From: JAZXM01 sp964435795
Lineage (GTDB): Bacteria; Myxococcota_A; UBA9160; UBA4427
Length of the DNA: 64,000 bases
Assembly (NCBI GenBank): GCA_964435795.1
Contig: CAYTAT010000013.1
Coordinates: 1-64,000 of the forward strand
Direction of reading: 5' to 3'
Part shown: in pieces, positions 16,632 to 25,754 of the stretch
How the letters are laid out: each line of letters starts with the position of its first letter
Position numbering within the stretch: the first letter of the stretch is position 1
Position numbers and translations under genes: made by a program
The notes under the pieces: generated by a model
The model's input: only the letters and a program-made list of their open reading frames with translations
The model's database searches: none
What the model was told of the DNA's origin: nothing

Positions 16632-18431
16632 TCACGGATTCAACCCCAAGCCGAAATCGGTCTTCGAGCGCCGACGCTCCAGCAGGGCCTGACGTTCCTC
16701 AAGCAGCCTCACCGGATCTTCATCGGGATCCATCATGCGACGCTTGAGATTCTTTTCTCTCGCCTCGATGTCCTTTGCAAGGTATCGGGCAAGCAATTGC
16801 ACAAGTACTTCCGACGCCGGCGTATCCCCTGATAAAAGGGATTCATCGACGACAACTTCGTGAAAAAACGGCAGTAGTTCCGGGGAGAGGACATTCGCCA
16901 TGGCGGTCGCATCCACCGCGCCCTCCGCATCTAGGCAACCCCCGGCCGCCGCATCCAGCAGGGCGAAGATGAGCTTCTTCCAGGGGCTTTCGGGGAGCAC
17001 CTCCCCCATGGTCCGACGAAGTTCCTCTGTCGTGAGATCCGGATGCCGGGAAAAGATCAACGCGATATGGCGAAGATGGCGATCCTCGGAATGTACGGGA
17101 CGCGGCCGACTCGGCTGCGCTTTTGCTTCTGCCTCGGCGCGGGGAGGTCGATCCCGCTTGGAGTCCCGCACCAGGGATTCGACCGCGGCCGGATCGGTCT
17201 CGACCGACATTGCGAGGCGTCGGATATATTCGTTCCGCTCGACGGGGTCGGCGATCACCGCCATCAGGGGGGCGACCCGGCGAACGGCATCCGCTTTCTC
17301 GGCCGGTGTCGAAGAGCCCGCCGCGACGCTGCGATGAATGACCACTTCGAGGGCATCGGGGGCGGCATCGATCAGCGTTCGAAGCGCCTCGGCGCCGTGA
17401 ATTCTCAGATAGTCATCGGGATCGAGACCCTCGGGAAGGTCGATCGCACGAATCCGCAACTCGGCGGGCAGCAGGATTTCAAGGGCCCGTTCCATGGCCT
17501 TGCGGCCCGCGGCATCCCCATCGAAGAGCAGACCGACAGTACGGGTTCTCCTCCTCAGATCCCGGGCATGGTCCTGGCTGAGCGCCGTCCCACACGTTGC
17601 GACAGCCTCCCCCACTCCGGCCCTCGCAAGTGCGACGACATCGAAATAACCCTCGCAGACGATCGCGCGCCCGGCGCGACGGATCGCTTCGAGGGCTGCT
17701 GGAAAACCATAAAAGCCCCGTCGCTTCTGGTAGATGGGGCTCTCGGGGGTGTTGAGATATTTGGGTTCCTGATCCGCAGCGAGAGCCCGGCCCCCGAAGG
17801 CGATCACCCGGCCCCGAACATCCCGAATCGGAAAGATGATGCGACCCCGGAGCCGATCGTAATGGCCGCCCTTGGATCGCTCGCAGAGCAGCCCCGCCGA
17901 GAATGCGATCTCCGCGGGAATCCTCGCTTTCTCGAGAGCGCGAAGTACCGTATCCCAGGAGTTCGGCGCATAGCCGATATCGAAGCGGTCGATGATTTCG
18001 GCATCGAGGCCCCGCGCCTCGAGATATTCGCGAGCCGCCTTTCCGCCCGGGCTGCTGAGTTGACTTCGATAACAATCCTGGGCGATCTGGAGAGCTGCGT
18101 AGATCCGCTCACTCTCGCTTCGCTCCACGCGATCGGTCTCGGGGACTTCGATCCCGAGTTCCGCCGCCAGGGTACGAACCGCTTCGGGAAAGGTGAGGTT
18201 TTCCCGCTTCTGCAGGAATGCGAAGACGTTCCCACCCTCTCCACAGCCGAAGCAATGAAATATCCGCCGGTCGGGGTTGACGTTGAAAGAGGGTGTTTTC
18301 TCATCGTGGAAGGGACATAACCCCTTCCAATTGCGGCCCGCTTGCTTGAGATCGACGTGACGACCGATCAGGCCGACGAGATCGACTCGTTCCCGAATTT
18401 CATGAATCGTTGTTTCCGGGATGAGACCCAA
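16632..18431 (-). CDS. dnaG: DNA primase DnaG
   Basis: This 599-residue primase makes RNA primers for replication. The N-terminal CHC2 zinc domain reads CPFHDEKTPSFNV then FHCFGCGEGG. The TOPRIM catalytic core follows (IVCEGYFDVVALARAG, LLFDGDAAGRKAM), and the C-terminal region would bind the helicase DnaB. Length matches the family. The start appears to be TTG at 18431, with GGGGAG about seven bases upstream; no ATG is available in frame nearby. It is the middle gene between rpsU (35 bp upstream) and rpoD. Confidence 0.97.
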   Translation of the reverse strand: MGLIPETTIHEIRERVDLVGLIGRHVDLKQAGRNWKGLCPFHDEKTPSFNVNPDRRIFHCFGCGEGGNVFAFLQKRENLTFPEAVRTLAAELGIEVPETDRVERSESERIYAALQIAQDCYRSQLSSPGGKAAREYLEARGLDAEIIDRFDIGYAPNSWDTVLRALEKARIPAEIAFSAGLLCERSKGGHYDRLRGRIIFPIRDVRGRVIAFGGRALAADQEPKYLNTPESPIYQKRRGFYGFPAALEAIRRAGRAIVCEGYFDVVALARAGVGEAVATCGTALSQDHARDLRRRTRTVGLLFDGDAAGRKAMERALEILLPAELRIRAIDLPEGLDPDDYLRIHGAEALRTLIDAAPDALEVVIHRSVAAGSSTPAEKADAVRRVAPLMAVIADPVERNEYIRRLAMSVETDPAAVESLVRDSKRDRPPRAEAEAKAQPSRPRPVHSEDRHLRHIALIFSRHPDLTTEELRRTMGEVLPESPWKKLIFALLDAAAGGCLDAEGAVDATAMANVLSPELLPFFHEVVVDESLLSGDTPASEVLVQLLARYLAKDIEAREKNLKRRMMDPDEDPVRLLEERQALLERRRSKTDFGLGLNP

Positions 18432-18466
18432 GCACTACTCCCCGAAGAGGCGGGCCCGAGATCGAG

Positions 18467-18664
18467 TCAACGGACCATACGCCTCATCTTTTTCATCGCT
18501 CGCTTGCGTGCTGCCGCTTCCTTCTTCTTCTTTCGGATGCTGGGCTTGTCGTAGTATTCCCGGCGCCGCAGCTCCGTCAGAATTCCCGCCTTTTCACAGA
18601 TCTTCTTGAATCGTCGAATCGCCTGCTCGATCGATTCGTTTTCCTTGACTTTAATCACCGACAT
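18467..18664 (-). CDS. rpsU: 30S ribosomal protein bS21
   Basis: This 65-residue basic protein matches S21: KVKENESIEQAIRRFKKICE, then RREYYDKPS and a Lys/Arg-rich C-terminal helix. It binds the 30S platform and helps mRNA recognition. It is the first gene of the classic rpsU-dnaG-rpoD operon, which links translation, replication and transcription initiation. A candidate promoter lies some 240 bp upstream. Confidence 0.97.
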   Translation of the reverse strand: MSVIKVKENESIEQAIRRFKKICEKAGILTELRRREYYDKPSIRKKKKEAAARKRAMKKMRRMVR

Positions 18665-19169
18665 ATGTTCTTCTTAACCTTGAACGACAGCGGAGATCTC
18701 ATCCGGCAACGAGATATCTATGTCGTGGTGTGAGTGAGTGGCCAAAGAGCCACTTTCGTGTTTGTTTTTCTCGCTCCGAGAAGCAGATTACAATCGAATT
18801 TTGCCCCGGGAGCCCTCTCGGCAGCGTGGCCTACAGAGAATCCGCAACTCTAGTGCAACGCTGCCTAAACTTCCTTGTGATTTCTTTCCGGCCGGCTGGG
18901 AATGATTCCATTCCCACGGGGATTGGGTCAATTTTTGGGTCGTTCTGCCACAGCTTGGGGATTTGAGGGAATATCGGCTCTTTCCGGTGGCCGTTGGGGC
19001 GTGTTCTTAAACCTTCGTTCTGCAGAAATCCGGTGAGTCCCCGAGGCTAGCGCAGGGGTTTTCTCCCCTCAAGACGAGCCCCTCGAGCCACCCGCCAGCC
19101 AGCCCACCATTCACCCGCGCACCCGCGCACCCGCGAGCCTCGATCCCGCTTCCAACGACCGGCCGATGG
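18665..19169. other. 505-bp intergenic region: rpsU leader and hisF trailer
   Basis: No gene or RNA was recognised. On the minus strand TTGACC (18926-18931) and AATCAT (18902-18907) are 18 bp apart and could be a weak sigma-70 promoter for the rpsU operon. The putative -10 lies inside a perfect inverted repeat, TGGGAATG-ATTC-CATTCCCA (18897-18916), which could be an operator or hairpin. Nearer hisF there are three copies of an 8-bp CACCCGCG-type repeat (about 19112-19136) and a small AGGGG/CCCCT hairpin without a T tail. Confidence 0.35.
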
Positions 19170-19982
19170 CTACTGCACACCGGGCGAGGGGGTGCGAACG
19201 CAGATTCCCCTCTCCAGCAGTGAGCGCTTCACCTCGGCGACGGTCGTCTCTCCGAAGTGAAAGATCGAGGCGGCCAGGGCCGCTTGGGCGTGCCCCCCAT
19301 CCTTTTCATCGCTGAGGGCGGCGGCCAGATCCCGGGCGCTCCCGCCACCTCCCGAGGCGATCACGGGTACGGAAACCCGATCGGCCACCGCTCGCAACAG
19401 GGCCAGATCGTAACCGCTGCGGGTCCCGTCCCGGTCCATGCTCGTCAGCAGGATCTCTCCAGCTCCAGCGACGGCCATGCGCTCGGCCCATTCCACGGCA
19501 TCGATCCCCGTCGAGCGGCGACCACCGTGGGTGCAGACCTCCCATTGGCGGGCTTCTCCCCCCGTGTCGGATGTAGCGACGGCGCGCGCGTCGATGGCCA
19601 CGACCAGATTGGCGCTGCCGATCTTCACCGCCGCTTCCGCGACCAGGTCCGGATCCAGAACCGCCGCCGTCATGATCGAAACTTTATCCGCTCCGGCGTT
19701 GAGCAGATCGAGGATGTCCTGAATCGAACGCACACCACCCCCAACGGTCAGGGGCATGAAAATGGATTCCGCGGTGCGGGTCACGACATCCAACAGGATC
19801 CCGCGCTCCTCATGACTCGCCGTAATATCGAGAAACGTCACCTCATCCGCTTCCTGCGCGTCGTAGGCCTGGGCGACCTGCACCGGATCCCCGCAGTCGA
19901 CGTGATCGATATAGCGAACGCCCTTGACGACTCGACCCTTATCGACGTCGAGACAGGGAATGATCCTCTTACAGAGCGTCAT
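19170..19982 (-). CDS. hisF: Imidazole glycerol phosphate synthase subunit HisF
   Basis: This protein of about 270 residues is the TIM-barrel cyclase of histidine synthesis, making imidazole glycerol phosphate and AICAR from PRFAR with ammonia supplied by HisH. Catalytic Asp residues are seen in RIIPCLDVDKGRVVKG and VVAIDARA; phosphate-binding loops appear as TVGGGVRS, NAGADKVS and ASGGGGSARD. The ATG at 19982 overlaps the hisH stop by four bases, which indicates coupling of the two subunits. Confidence 0.96.
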   Translation of the reverse strand: MTLCKRIIPCLDVDKGRVVKGVRYIDHVDCGDPVQVAQAYDAQEADEVTFLDITASHEERGILLDVVTRTAESIFMPLTVGGGVRSIQDILDLLNAGADKVSIMTAAVLDPDLVAEAAVKIGSANLVVAIDARAVATSDTGGEARQWEVCTHGGRRSTGIDAVEWAERMAVAGAGEILLTSMDRDGTRSGYDLALLRAVADRVSVPVIASGGGGSARDLAAALSDEKDGGHAQAALAASIFHFGETTVAEVKRSLLERGICVRTPSPGVQ

Positions 19983-20626
19983 CGGCTCTTCTCCACCCAA
20001 TTCCGATAGGCGTCGAGAAGCCGCTTGCCGGCATTCTGACTCTTTTCCGGATGGAATTGCACGGCGAAGATCGAGGCCTTCGCGACCGCGGCCGCAAATT
20101 CTCCCCCGTAATCACAGCGGCCCGCGACGATCGACTGATCCCCCGGAACCGCCCGATAGGAATGCACGAAATAGAAGTGATCCCGCTCGGGCAGACCCGC
20201 CAACATCGGATGATCGCCCTCGAAGCACACCTCATTCCATCCGATCTGGGGTACCCGCAAGAGCTTTCCATCGACGTCCCGTTGCGAAAAGCGCTCGACC
20301 CGGCCCGGGAGCAACTCCATACCCTTCGTAATGCCGTGCTCGTCACCCTCGTCGAAGAGCAGTTGCAATCCCACGCAGAGGCCGAGATAGGGGCGGCCGG
20401 CGGAGATCGTCTCCTGGATCGCCGCCTCGAGGCCCCTCTCGCGCAACGCTCCCATGGCGTCGGCGAAAGCACCTGCACCGGGCAGAACGACCCCATCCGC
20501 GGCGGCCACGACGTGGGGAGAGTCCGTGACCTCCACCCGCAGGCCACTGCGCTCGAGGGCCTTGGCGACGCTGCGAATGTTGCCGGCACCGTAATCGACG
20601 ACCGCGATCTTCGCCGCACTCGTCAT
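19979..20626 (-). CDS. hisH: Imidazole glycerol phosphate synthase subunit HisH
   Basis: This protein of about 215 residues is a class I glutamine amidotransferase. It has VVDYGAGNIRS at the N-terminus, the nucleophile Cys in LGLCVGLQLLF, and the His-Glu pair in VQFHPEKS. It hydrolyses glutamine and channels ammonia into HisF. ATG 20626 follows an in-frame GTG one codon earlier; either could serve. It lies between hisB and hisF. Confidence 0.96.
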   Translation of the reverse strand: MTSAAKIAVVDYGAGNIRSVAKALERSGLRVEVTDSPHVVAAADGVVLPGAGAFADAMGALRERGLEAAIQETISAGRPYLGLCVGLQLLFDEGDEHGITKGMELLPGRVERFSQRDVDGKLLRVPQIGWNEVCFEGDHPMLAGLPERDHFYFVHSYRAVPGDQSIVAGRCDYGGEFAAAVAKASIFAVQFHPEKSQNAGKRLLDAYRNWVEKSR

Positions 20627-20695
20627 CACCCGACCCCCACGGCAAAGCGCAACCGCACGCTGCCCGGCTCGATTGTAATTCGCTCGAACATCGCT

Positions 20696-21301
20696 TCAGA
20701 GGGCGCCTTTCACGCTGGGAGGACCGGTCTCACGGGGATCGATCGCCACCGCTTCTCGCAGCGAGCGGGCCACACCCTTGAAGACCGCTTCGACCACGTG
20801 ATGAGGGCTGTGCCCGTAACGCTTTTCGATATGCAGATCGAGACCGGCATTCTGGGAGAAGGCCTGGAAGAAATCTTCCGCCAGGGAAGCATCGAAATCA
20901 CCCACCCGCGTGTTCTCCAACTCCACCTGGTAACGGAGAAAGGGCCGATTGGAGACGTCGAGACTGACGTCCACCCGGCTCTCGGCCATCGGCAGCGAGA
21001 AGGACGCGTAGCGACGAATTCCAGCGGCCTGGCCCAGGGCCTGGCGAAAGGCCTGCCCGAGCGAGATCCCCACGTCTTCGACGGTATGGTGGTAGTCCAC
21101 CGCAATATCCCCCTTGGCCTCGACCGTGAGGTCGAAGAGGGCATGGCGGGCCAGGGATTCGAGCATGTGGTCGAAGAAGGGAATCCCGGTCTGGATGCGA
21201 TATTCCCCCGTGCCATCAAGCTCGAGTTCCACGCTGATCCGAGTTTCCCGCGTTTCCCTTCGAACGGTCGCATTTCGTCGCGACTCGCGTTCCTTCACCA
21301 T
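20696..21301 (-). CDS. hisB: Imidazoleglycerol-phosphate dehydratase HisB
   Basis: This 201-residue manganese enzyme converts imidazole glycerol phosphate to imidazole acetol phosphate. The duplicated metal-binding motifs are present: FFDHMLESLARHA, DYHHTVEDVGI and SPHHVVEAVFKG. The length is that of the monofunctional dehydratase without a histidinol-phosphatase domain. It heads the hisB-hisH-hisF cluster; hisA is not between these genes as it often is. Confidence 0.96.
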   Translation of the reverse strand: MVKERESRRNATVRRETRETRISVELELDGTGEYRIQTGIPFFDHMLESLARHALFDLTVEAKGDIAVDYHHTVEDVGISLGQAFRQALGQAAGIRRYASFSLPMAESRVDVSLDVSNRPFLRYQVELENTRVGDFDASLAEDFFQAFSQNAGLDLHIEKRYGHSPHHVVEAVFKGVARSLREAVAIDPRETGPPSVKGAL

Positions 21302-21507
21302 ATCAGACCTCTACCTGATTCCCGGGGGGGCTACCCCGGCCAGCTCTGGGCTGGCGAAATTCATGCTCGAGGATCGCCCGGGCGTTGGGGGCGGTCCGGG
21401 GATCTCGGGCCCATTGCCCGATGCGGAAGATCCGCCCGATCCTTGTGTAGCCACCGCTTCCGCGAAGTGCCACGTCGGAACCCATTCGTCCCGTCGGCTC
21501 TTGGCCC

Positions 21508-22458
21508 CTATTCCCCGGAAACTTCCCCGGGCGCCTGTCCGGGGTCGCGCTGAGCGCCCCGTTCCGGCTCATTGCGACCGACGACGACGCGATCGCGACC
21601 CGCCAGGTCGGGCAGGATCTGCACTCCACTCAAGCCGGCCTGCGAGAGCCAGCTTGCAAAAGTGTGCGCCTGGAGGGGATCCACCTCCACCGCGATCCAG
21701 CCCCCGCTCACCAACATGGCGAGCGACTCCCCGGCCAGGGGGCGGAGCAGCGCATAGCCGTCCTCTCCCCCGAAAAGGGCCACTTCGGGCTCGTGGTCGA
21801 GTTCGGGTGGCAGCGAGTCTGCGGCGGAGCGGGCCAGATAGGGGGGATTGCTGACGATGAGATCGAAGCGCTCTCCCCTGACGGGTTCGTATAGGTGTCC
21901 CTCCAGGAAACGAACGGCTTCCTGGCTGCCCAACTCCCGGGCATTTTCTCGGGCGACCTCCAGGGCGCGGGGTGAAATGTCGGTTGCGGTGATTTCAGCT
22001 TGGGGCTTCTCCTGGGCCAGCGCGAGAGCAACGGCCCCCGAGCCGGTGCCTAGATCCAGCACCCGGTAGCGCCGCTGCGCATCGGGCAGCCGGGCCAGGG
22101 CGGCTTCGACGAGGGTTTCGGTATCCGGTCGCGGCGTCAGGACATCGACTGTGACCTTGAAGCGCAGGGACCAGAATTCTTTTTCGCCCACGAGCAGGGA
22201 GACCGGCAAGCGCTCGCTGGCGCGGCCGCGCACCAATTCGCGGTAACGAGCCCGCTCATCCGCGTTCACGGGTTTCTCGTACTGGAGGTAGAGTTCCAGG
22301 CGACCCAATCCGAGGGCGTGAGCGAGCAGGATCTCCGCATCCAGGCGCGGGGTCTCGAGTCCCTGCCCGGCGAAATAATCGCTGGTCCAGCGAAGCAATT
22401 CGAGCACGGTCCAGACGCGCTCGCCCCGCTTCGAAGCTAGGGGGGGGGGATCTCCCAT
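21508..22458 (-). CDS. prmC: Release-factor glutamine methyltransferase PrmC (HemK)
   Basis: This protein of about 316 residues methylates the GGQ glutamine of release factors, here presumably the product of prfA just upstream. An N-terminal helical domain precedes the SAM-binding motif VLDLGTGSGAVALALA and the catalytic NPPY motif in LIVSNPPYLA. The start overlaps the prfA stop (GTGATG at 22456-22461; ATG at 22458 used). Codons 4-7 consist of an unbroken run of ten C (22440-22449), a slippage-prone tract. The last 25 residues are a charged, non-conserved tail. Confidence 0.94.
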   Translation of the reverse strand: MGDPPPLASKRGERVWTVLELLRWTSDYFAGQGLETPRLDAEILLAHALGLGRLELYLQYEKPVNADERARYRELVRGRASERLPVSLLVGEKEFWSLRFKVTVDVLTPRPDTETLVEAALARLPDAQRRYRVLDLGTGSGAVALALAQEKPQAEITATDISPRALEVARENARELGSQEAVRFLEGHLYEPVRGERFDLIVSNPPYLARSAADSLPPELDHEPEVALFGGEDGYALLRPLAGESLAMLVSGGWIAVEVDPLQAHTFASWLSQAGLSGVQILPDLAGRDRVVVGRNEPERGAQRDPGQAPGEVSGE

Positions 22459-23534
22459 CACTCCCCGCTCGCCGCCTCTTCCCGGGCGGTTACCTGGGCC
22501 TTGACGCGATCCAGCAATTCCTCGAGATCCCCTTCCACGATGGCTTCGAGTTTGTGGAGAGTGACGCCCGCCCGGTGATCGGTCACGCGACTCTGGGGGA
22601 AATTGTAGGTGCGAATCTTCTCACTGCGCTCTCCGGAGCCGACCTGGGCCCGCCTTTCATCCGCCCTGGCGTCGGCGGCCTTCTGTTCTTCGAATTCGAG
22701 CAGGCGCGAACGCAGAACCTTCATGGCCTTGGCCTTGTTCTTATGCTGGGATTTCTCGTCCTGACACTGCACGACGACGCCCGTCGGCAGATGGGTGATC
22801 CGCACCGCGGAATCCGTCGTATTGACGCTCTGGCCGCCCGGGCCGCTGGCCCGCATCACGTCAATTCGAAGGTCGACCGGGCTGATGTCGATATCCACCT
22901 CCTCGGCCTCGGGCATGACCGCCACGGTCACCGTCGAGGTATGGATTCGACCCTGGGCTTCGGTCGTCGGAACCCGTTGCACACGGTGGACGCCGCGCTC
23001 GAACTTGAGACGACTCCAGACGTCATTGCCGTCGATCAATGCGATGACTTCCTTGAAGCCCCCACCCGGTGTTTCGGAGGCGCTCAACTGCTCGACCTTC
23101 CATCCCCGCCCCTCGGCGTAGCGGCAATACATACGAAAGAGGGCCGCTGCGAAGAGGGCCGCTTCATCGCCACCCGTTCCCGCCCGAATTTCGAAGATCG
23201 CATTCTTCTCGTCGTTGGGATCGCGGGGCATCAGGAGAAATGCCAGATCGGATTCCAGGACCTCCTGGCGCGCCTCGAGGTCGACCGTTTCTCCCCTCGC
23301 CATCTCGGCGACTTCCGCATCGGGATCCTCGGTCATCAGCCGGGAGTCCTCGAGTTGGCGAATCAGGCTCCGATACTCCTCGCCTTTTTCCAGTAGCGGG
23401 CGCAGCCCGCCAAGAGCCTTGGCGACCTTCTGGAATTGCCCGGGCTGCCGGGCCAGTTCGGGATCCGCGATGCGGGCTTCGAGATCCCTCGCCCGTTCCT
23501 CGATTTCCTCGATCCGATTCAGGAATTTGGCCAT
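22458..23534 (-). CDS. prfA: Peptide chain release factor 1
   Basis: This 358-residue factor terminates translation at UAA and UAG. The GGQ motif that triggers peptide release is in RASGPGGQSVNTTDSAVRI. The stop-codon recognition region of domain 2 is present, and the C-terminus matches class I factors. prmC is coupled directly downstream and would methylate the GGQ glutamine. Downstream of rho with about 180 bp between them. Confidence 0.95.
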   Translation of the reverse strand: MAKFLNRIEEIEERARDLEARIADPELARQPGQFQKVAKALGGLRPLLEKGEEYRSLIRQLEDSRLMTEDPDAEVAEMARGETVDLEARQEVLESDLAFLLMPRDPNDEKNAIFEIRAGTGGDEAALFAAALFRMYCRYAEGRGWKVEQLSASETPGGGFKEVIALIDGNDVWSRLKFERGVHRVQRVPTTEAQGRIHTSTVTVAVMPEAEEVDIDISPVDLRIDVMRASGPGGQSVNTTDSAVRITHLPTGVVVQCQDEKSQHKNKAKAMKVLRSRLLEFEEQKAADARADERRAQVGSGERSEKIRTYNFPQSRVTDHRAGVTLHKLEAIVEGDLEELLDRVKAQVTAREEAASGE

Positions 23535-23610
23535 TCGCTCGTACCGCCCACCGCAGGGGACTCCTCATCCGTGGCGAATCGAAGAATTCCCGGCCAATAC
23601 CGCCGCTCCA

Positions 23611-23660
23611 CTTTCGCCTCCGCCCGCCTCCGCCCGCTTCCGCCCGCTTCCGCGTCCGCC
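23611..23660. repeat. 10-bp GC-rich tandem repeat between rho and prfA
   Basis: About three and a half copies of CGCCCGCYTC (23621-23630, 23631-23640, 23641-23650, with degenerate flanks) lie in the 180-bp gap between rho and prfA. No gene is visible here; in particular rpmE, which is often found at this position, is absent. Confidence 0.7.
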
Positions 23661-23713
23661 CCAATTTCTCGAGCCGCGGATGCATCAGGAGTTGGAGAGG
23701 GCTCACTTCCCGA

Positions 23714-25195
23714 TCACGAATTCATCGACTCCAGGAATTCAGTATTCGTATCCGTCGCCTTGATCTTGCCGAGCAGAAACTCCATCGAATCCACCGGAGA
23801 AAGCGGAGCCAATACCTTGCGGAGAATATACATGCGGTTGAGGGTGTTCTCATCCAGCAGCAATTCCTCGCGACGGGTGGCCGAACGATTGATGTCGATG
23901 GCCGGGAAGGTGCGCCGGTCGGCGAGCTTCCGGTCGAGGACCAGTTCGCTATTGCCGGTGCCCTTGAATTCCTCGAAGATGACCTCGTCCATGCGGGAGC
24001 CGGTTTCGATCAACGCCGTGCCGACGATGGTGAGACTCCCCCCCTCCTCGACATTTCGGGCGGCACCGAGGAAGCGCTTGGGCTTGTGGAGCGCATTCGA
24101 ATCGACACCCCCGGAAAGAATCTTGCCCGAGTGGGGGGCGACGGTGTTGTGGGCACGGGCCAGGCGGGTGATCGAGTCGAGGAGGATCACGACATCCCGT
24201 CTATGCTCGACCAGCCGCTTGGCCTTGGCGATCACCATGTCGGCGACCTGCACATGACGCGTGGCCGGTTCGTCGAAAGTGGAGGAAATCACCTCGGCCC
24301 GGACGGTGCGCTGCATATCCGTCACCTCCTCGGGCCGTTCGTCGATCAAGAGCACGATGAGGTAGACATCGGGATGATTTCGAGCGATGGAATTGGCGAT
24401 TTCTGCCAGAACCATCGTCTTGCCCGCTTTCGGGGGAGAGGTGATGAGGGCGCGCTGCCCCTTCCCGATCGGTGCCATGAGATCGATGATGCGCGAAGTC
24501 AGGCCCCCTCCCTGGTACTCGAGGGTGAATTTTTCATCCGGGTATAGGGGTGTGAGATTGTCGAAGAGAACCTTCTGCCTGGACTTTTCGGGGGCTTCGA
24601 AATTGATGGACTCGACCTTGAGCAGGGCGAAATAGCGCTCGGACTCCTTGGGAGGGCGAATCTGTCCCTCCACGGTATCTCCCGTGCACAAATGGAAACG
24701 TCGGATCTGCGAGGGGGAGACGTAGATATCATCGGGGCCGGCCTGGTAGCTCTGGTCCGGAGCCCGCAGGAAGCCGAATCCGTCCTGAAGAATCTCGAGT
24801 ACGCCCTGGGCGCAGATCTTGCCCCCCCTTTCGGTCTGGGCCTTGAGAATGGCAAAGAGGAGATCCTGTTTGCGAAGGCCCACGACGTCTTCCGCCTGCA
24901 TCTGCTGGGCGAATTCCATCAGCTCCTGCATGGGTTTGCTCTTGAGTTCCTGGACGTTCAGGCGCTCCCCGCCATCGTCCTCCGACATCTCCGCCTCTTC
25001 GCGGTCGAGTTCCGCGTCGCTCGGCAGAAAATCCTTCTGCTTGCCGACGGACTCGCTGCGCGCGCCCCGACTGCCGGTGGAACGCGATCTGCGATTTCGA
25101 CTGCGCCGGGAACGGTTGGAGGAGGGGGCCGAGGCGTCAGCGCTCTTGGCCCCCGGGCGATCATTGCCGGATTCATCTGAATCTGTTCTGGCCAT
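23714..25195 (-). CDS. rho: Transcription termination factor Rho
   Basis: This 493-residue hexameric RNA-DNA helicase ends transcription. It has a charged Ser/Arg-rich N-terminal extension of about 75 residues. The Rho_N and cold-shock-like RNA-binding domains follow (KQDLLFAIL, GVLEILQDGFGFLR). The ATPase core has Walker A SPPKAGKTMVLAE and VVILLDSITRLARAHN, plus the Q/R-loop region. The extension makes it longer than the 419-residue E. coli protein, a common variation. The 5' leader of about 390 nt to a good promoter candidate would suit autoregulation, as known for rho. Confidence 0.96.
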   Translation of the reverse strand: MARTDSDESGNDRPGAKSADASAPSSNRSRRSRNRRSRSTGSRGARSESVGKQKDFLPSDAELDREEAEMSEDDGGERLNVQELKSKPMQELMEFAQQMQAEDVVGLRKQDLLFAILKAQTERGGKICAQGVLEILQDGFGFLRAPDQSYQAGPDDIYVSPSQIRRFHLCTGDTVEGQIRPPKESERYFALLKVESINFEAPEKSRQKVLFDNLTPLYPDEKFTLEYQGGGLTSRIIDLMAPIGKGQRALITSPPKAGKTMVLAEIANSIARNHPDVYLIVLLIDERPEEVTDMQRTVRAEVISSTFDEPATRHVQVADMVIAKAKRLVEHRRDVVILLDSITRLARAHNTVAPHSGKILSGGVDSNALHKPKRFLGAARNVEEGGSLTIVGTALIETGSRMDEVIFEEFKGTGNSELVLDRKLADRRTFPAIDINRSATRREELLLDENTLNRMYILRKVLAPLSPVDSMEFLLGKIKATDTNTEFLESMNS

Positions 25196-25754
25196 GTTGC
25201 TTCTCGTGGTTGAGGCGCGTTAGGGAACTCGATCGGAAAACTTGAGGAAGACTCTCGGGGGATTTCTCGTGGGGCGGCGAACAAAGAGGAGAGAACTACG
25301 ACTCTTGCGGATTCTCAGCTGCTGGAGTTCGTACGCGACCGCATCCCGTGTCCGGGATCAGCTCTCTGGCACTATCGCGGTCGATCAATCTTCTGGCTGT
25401 GGATTATTGGCGGGACCTGCAGATCTATCGACCGATGGAAGCCGAAATCTGAATGGTTTTCGGCCTTTCGGCATCCTGCGACGATTCGAAACAGCCTTTC
25501 GGCACGGTGCGACCCATGAACTCGAGCGGCTTGGCGTCGTGGCGCATCGGAGAATCAGCAATGAACTCTGGTATGTGGGGGATTCAACTGGATTCTGACG
25601 CTAGGGGGGGGCAAAGTCAATGTCAAGCAACGGCCGCGAAGAGTCGACACCGAACCCTGGGGGGATCGGGTTTCGTCCCGAGGGAAGGGAAGACCACGCG
25701 ACGATCAAAGGAAACTTGCCGCGACCGCCAACCGGGTCGGCACTCAGCCCGCCG
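25196..25754. other. 559-bp intergenic region: long rho leader
   Basis: No convincing gene lies here. A plus-strand frame (25242-25598) has no family resemblance and no ribosome-binding site. Read on the minus strand, the segment from 25591 to 25196 would be the untranslated leader of rho. A small CCGCCG-CTA-CGGCGG hairpin at 25751-25765 overlaps the end of pgeF but lacks a T run. Confidence 0.4.
25592..25626 (-). promoter_or_regulatory. Candidate sigma-70 promoter of rho with C8 spacer
   Basis: On the minus strand TTGACATTGACT offers two overlapping -35 boxes. TTGACT (25615-25620) lies exactly 17 bp from CAGAAT (25592-25597), a 4/6 match to the -10 consensus. The spacer contains a run of eight C (25604-25611). 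Start of transcription would be near 25584, giving a rho leader of about 390 nt. Confidence 0.45.

Noticed and set aside
19060..19085. Intrinsic terminator after hisF
   Set aside because: The AGGGG/CCCCT hairpin has only five pairs and no T run on the minus strand.
23535..23713. rpmE (L31) between rho and prfA
   Set aside because: The gap is only about 180 bp, filled partly by a 10-bp repeat, and no L31-like sequence can be read in any frame.
25242..25598. 118-codon plus-strand frame in the rho leader
   Set aside because: No family resemblance, no ribosome-binding site, and it covers the likely rho promoter.
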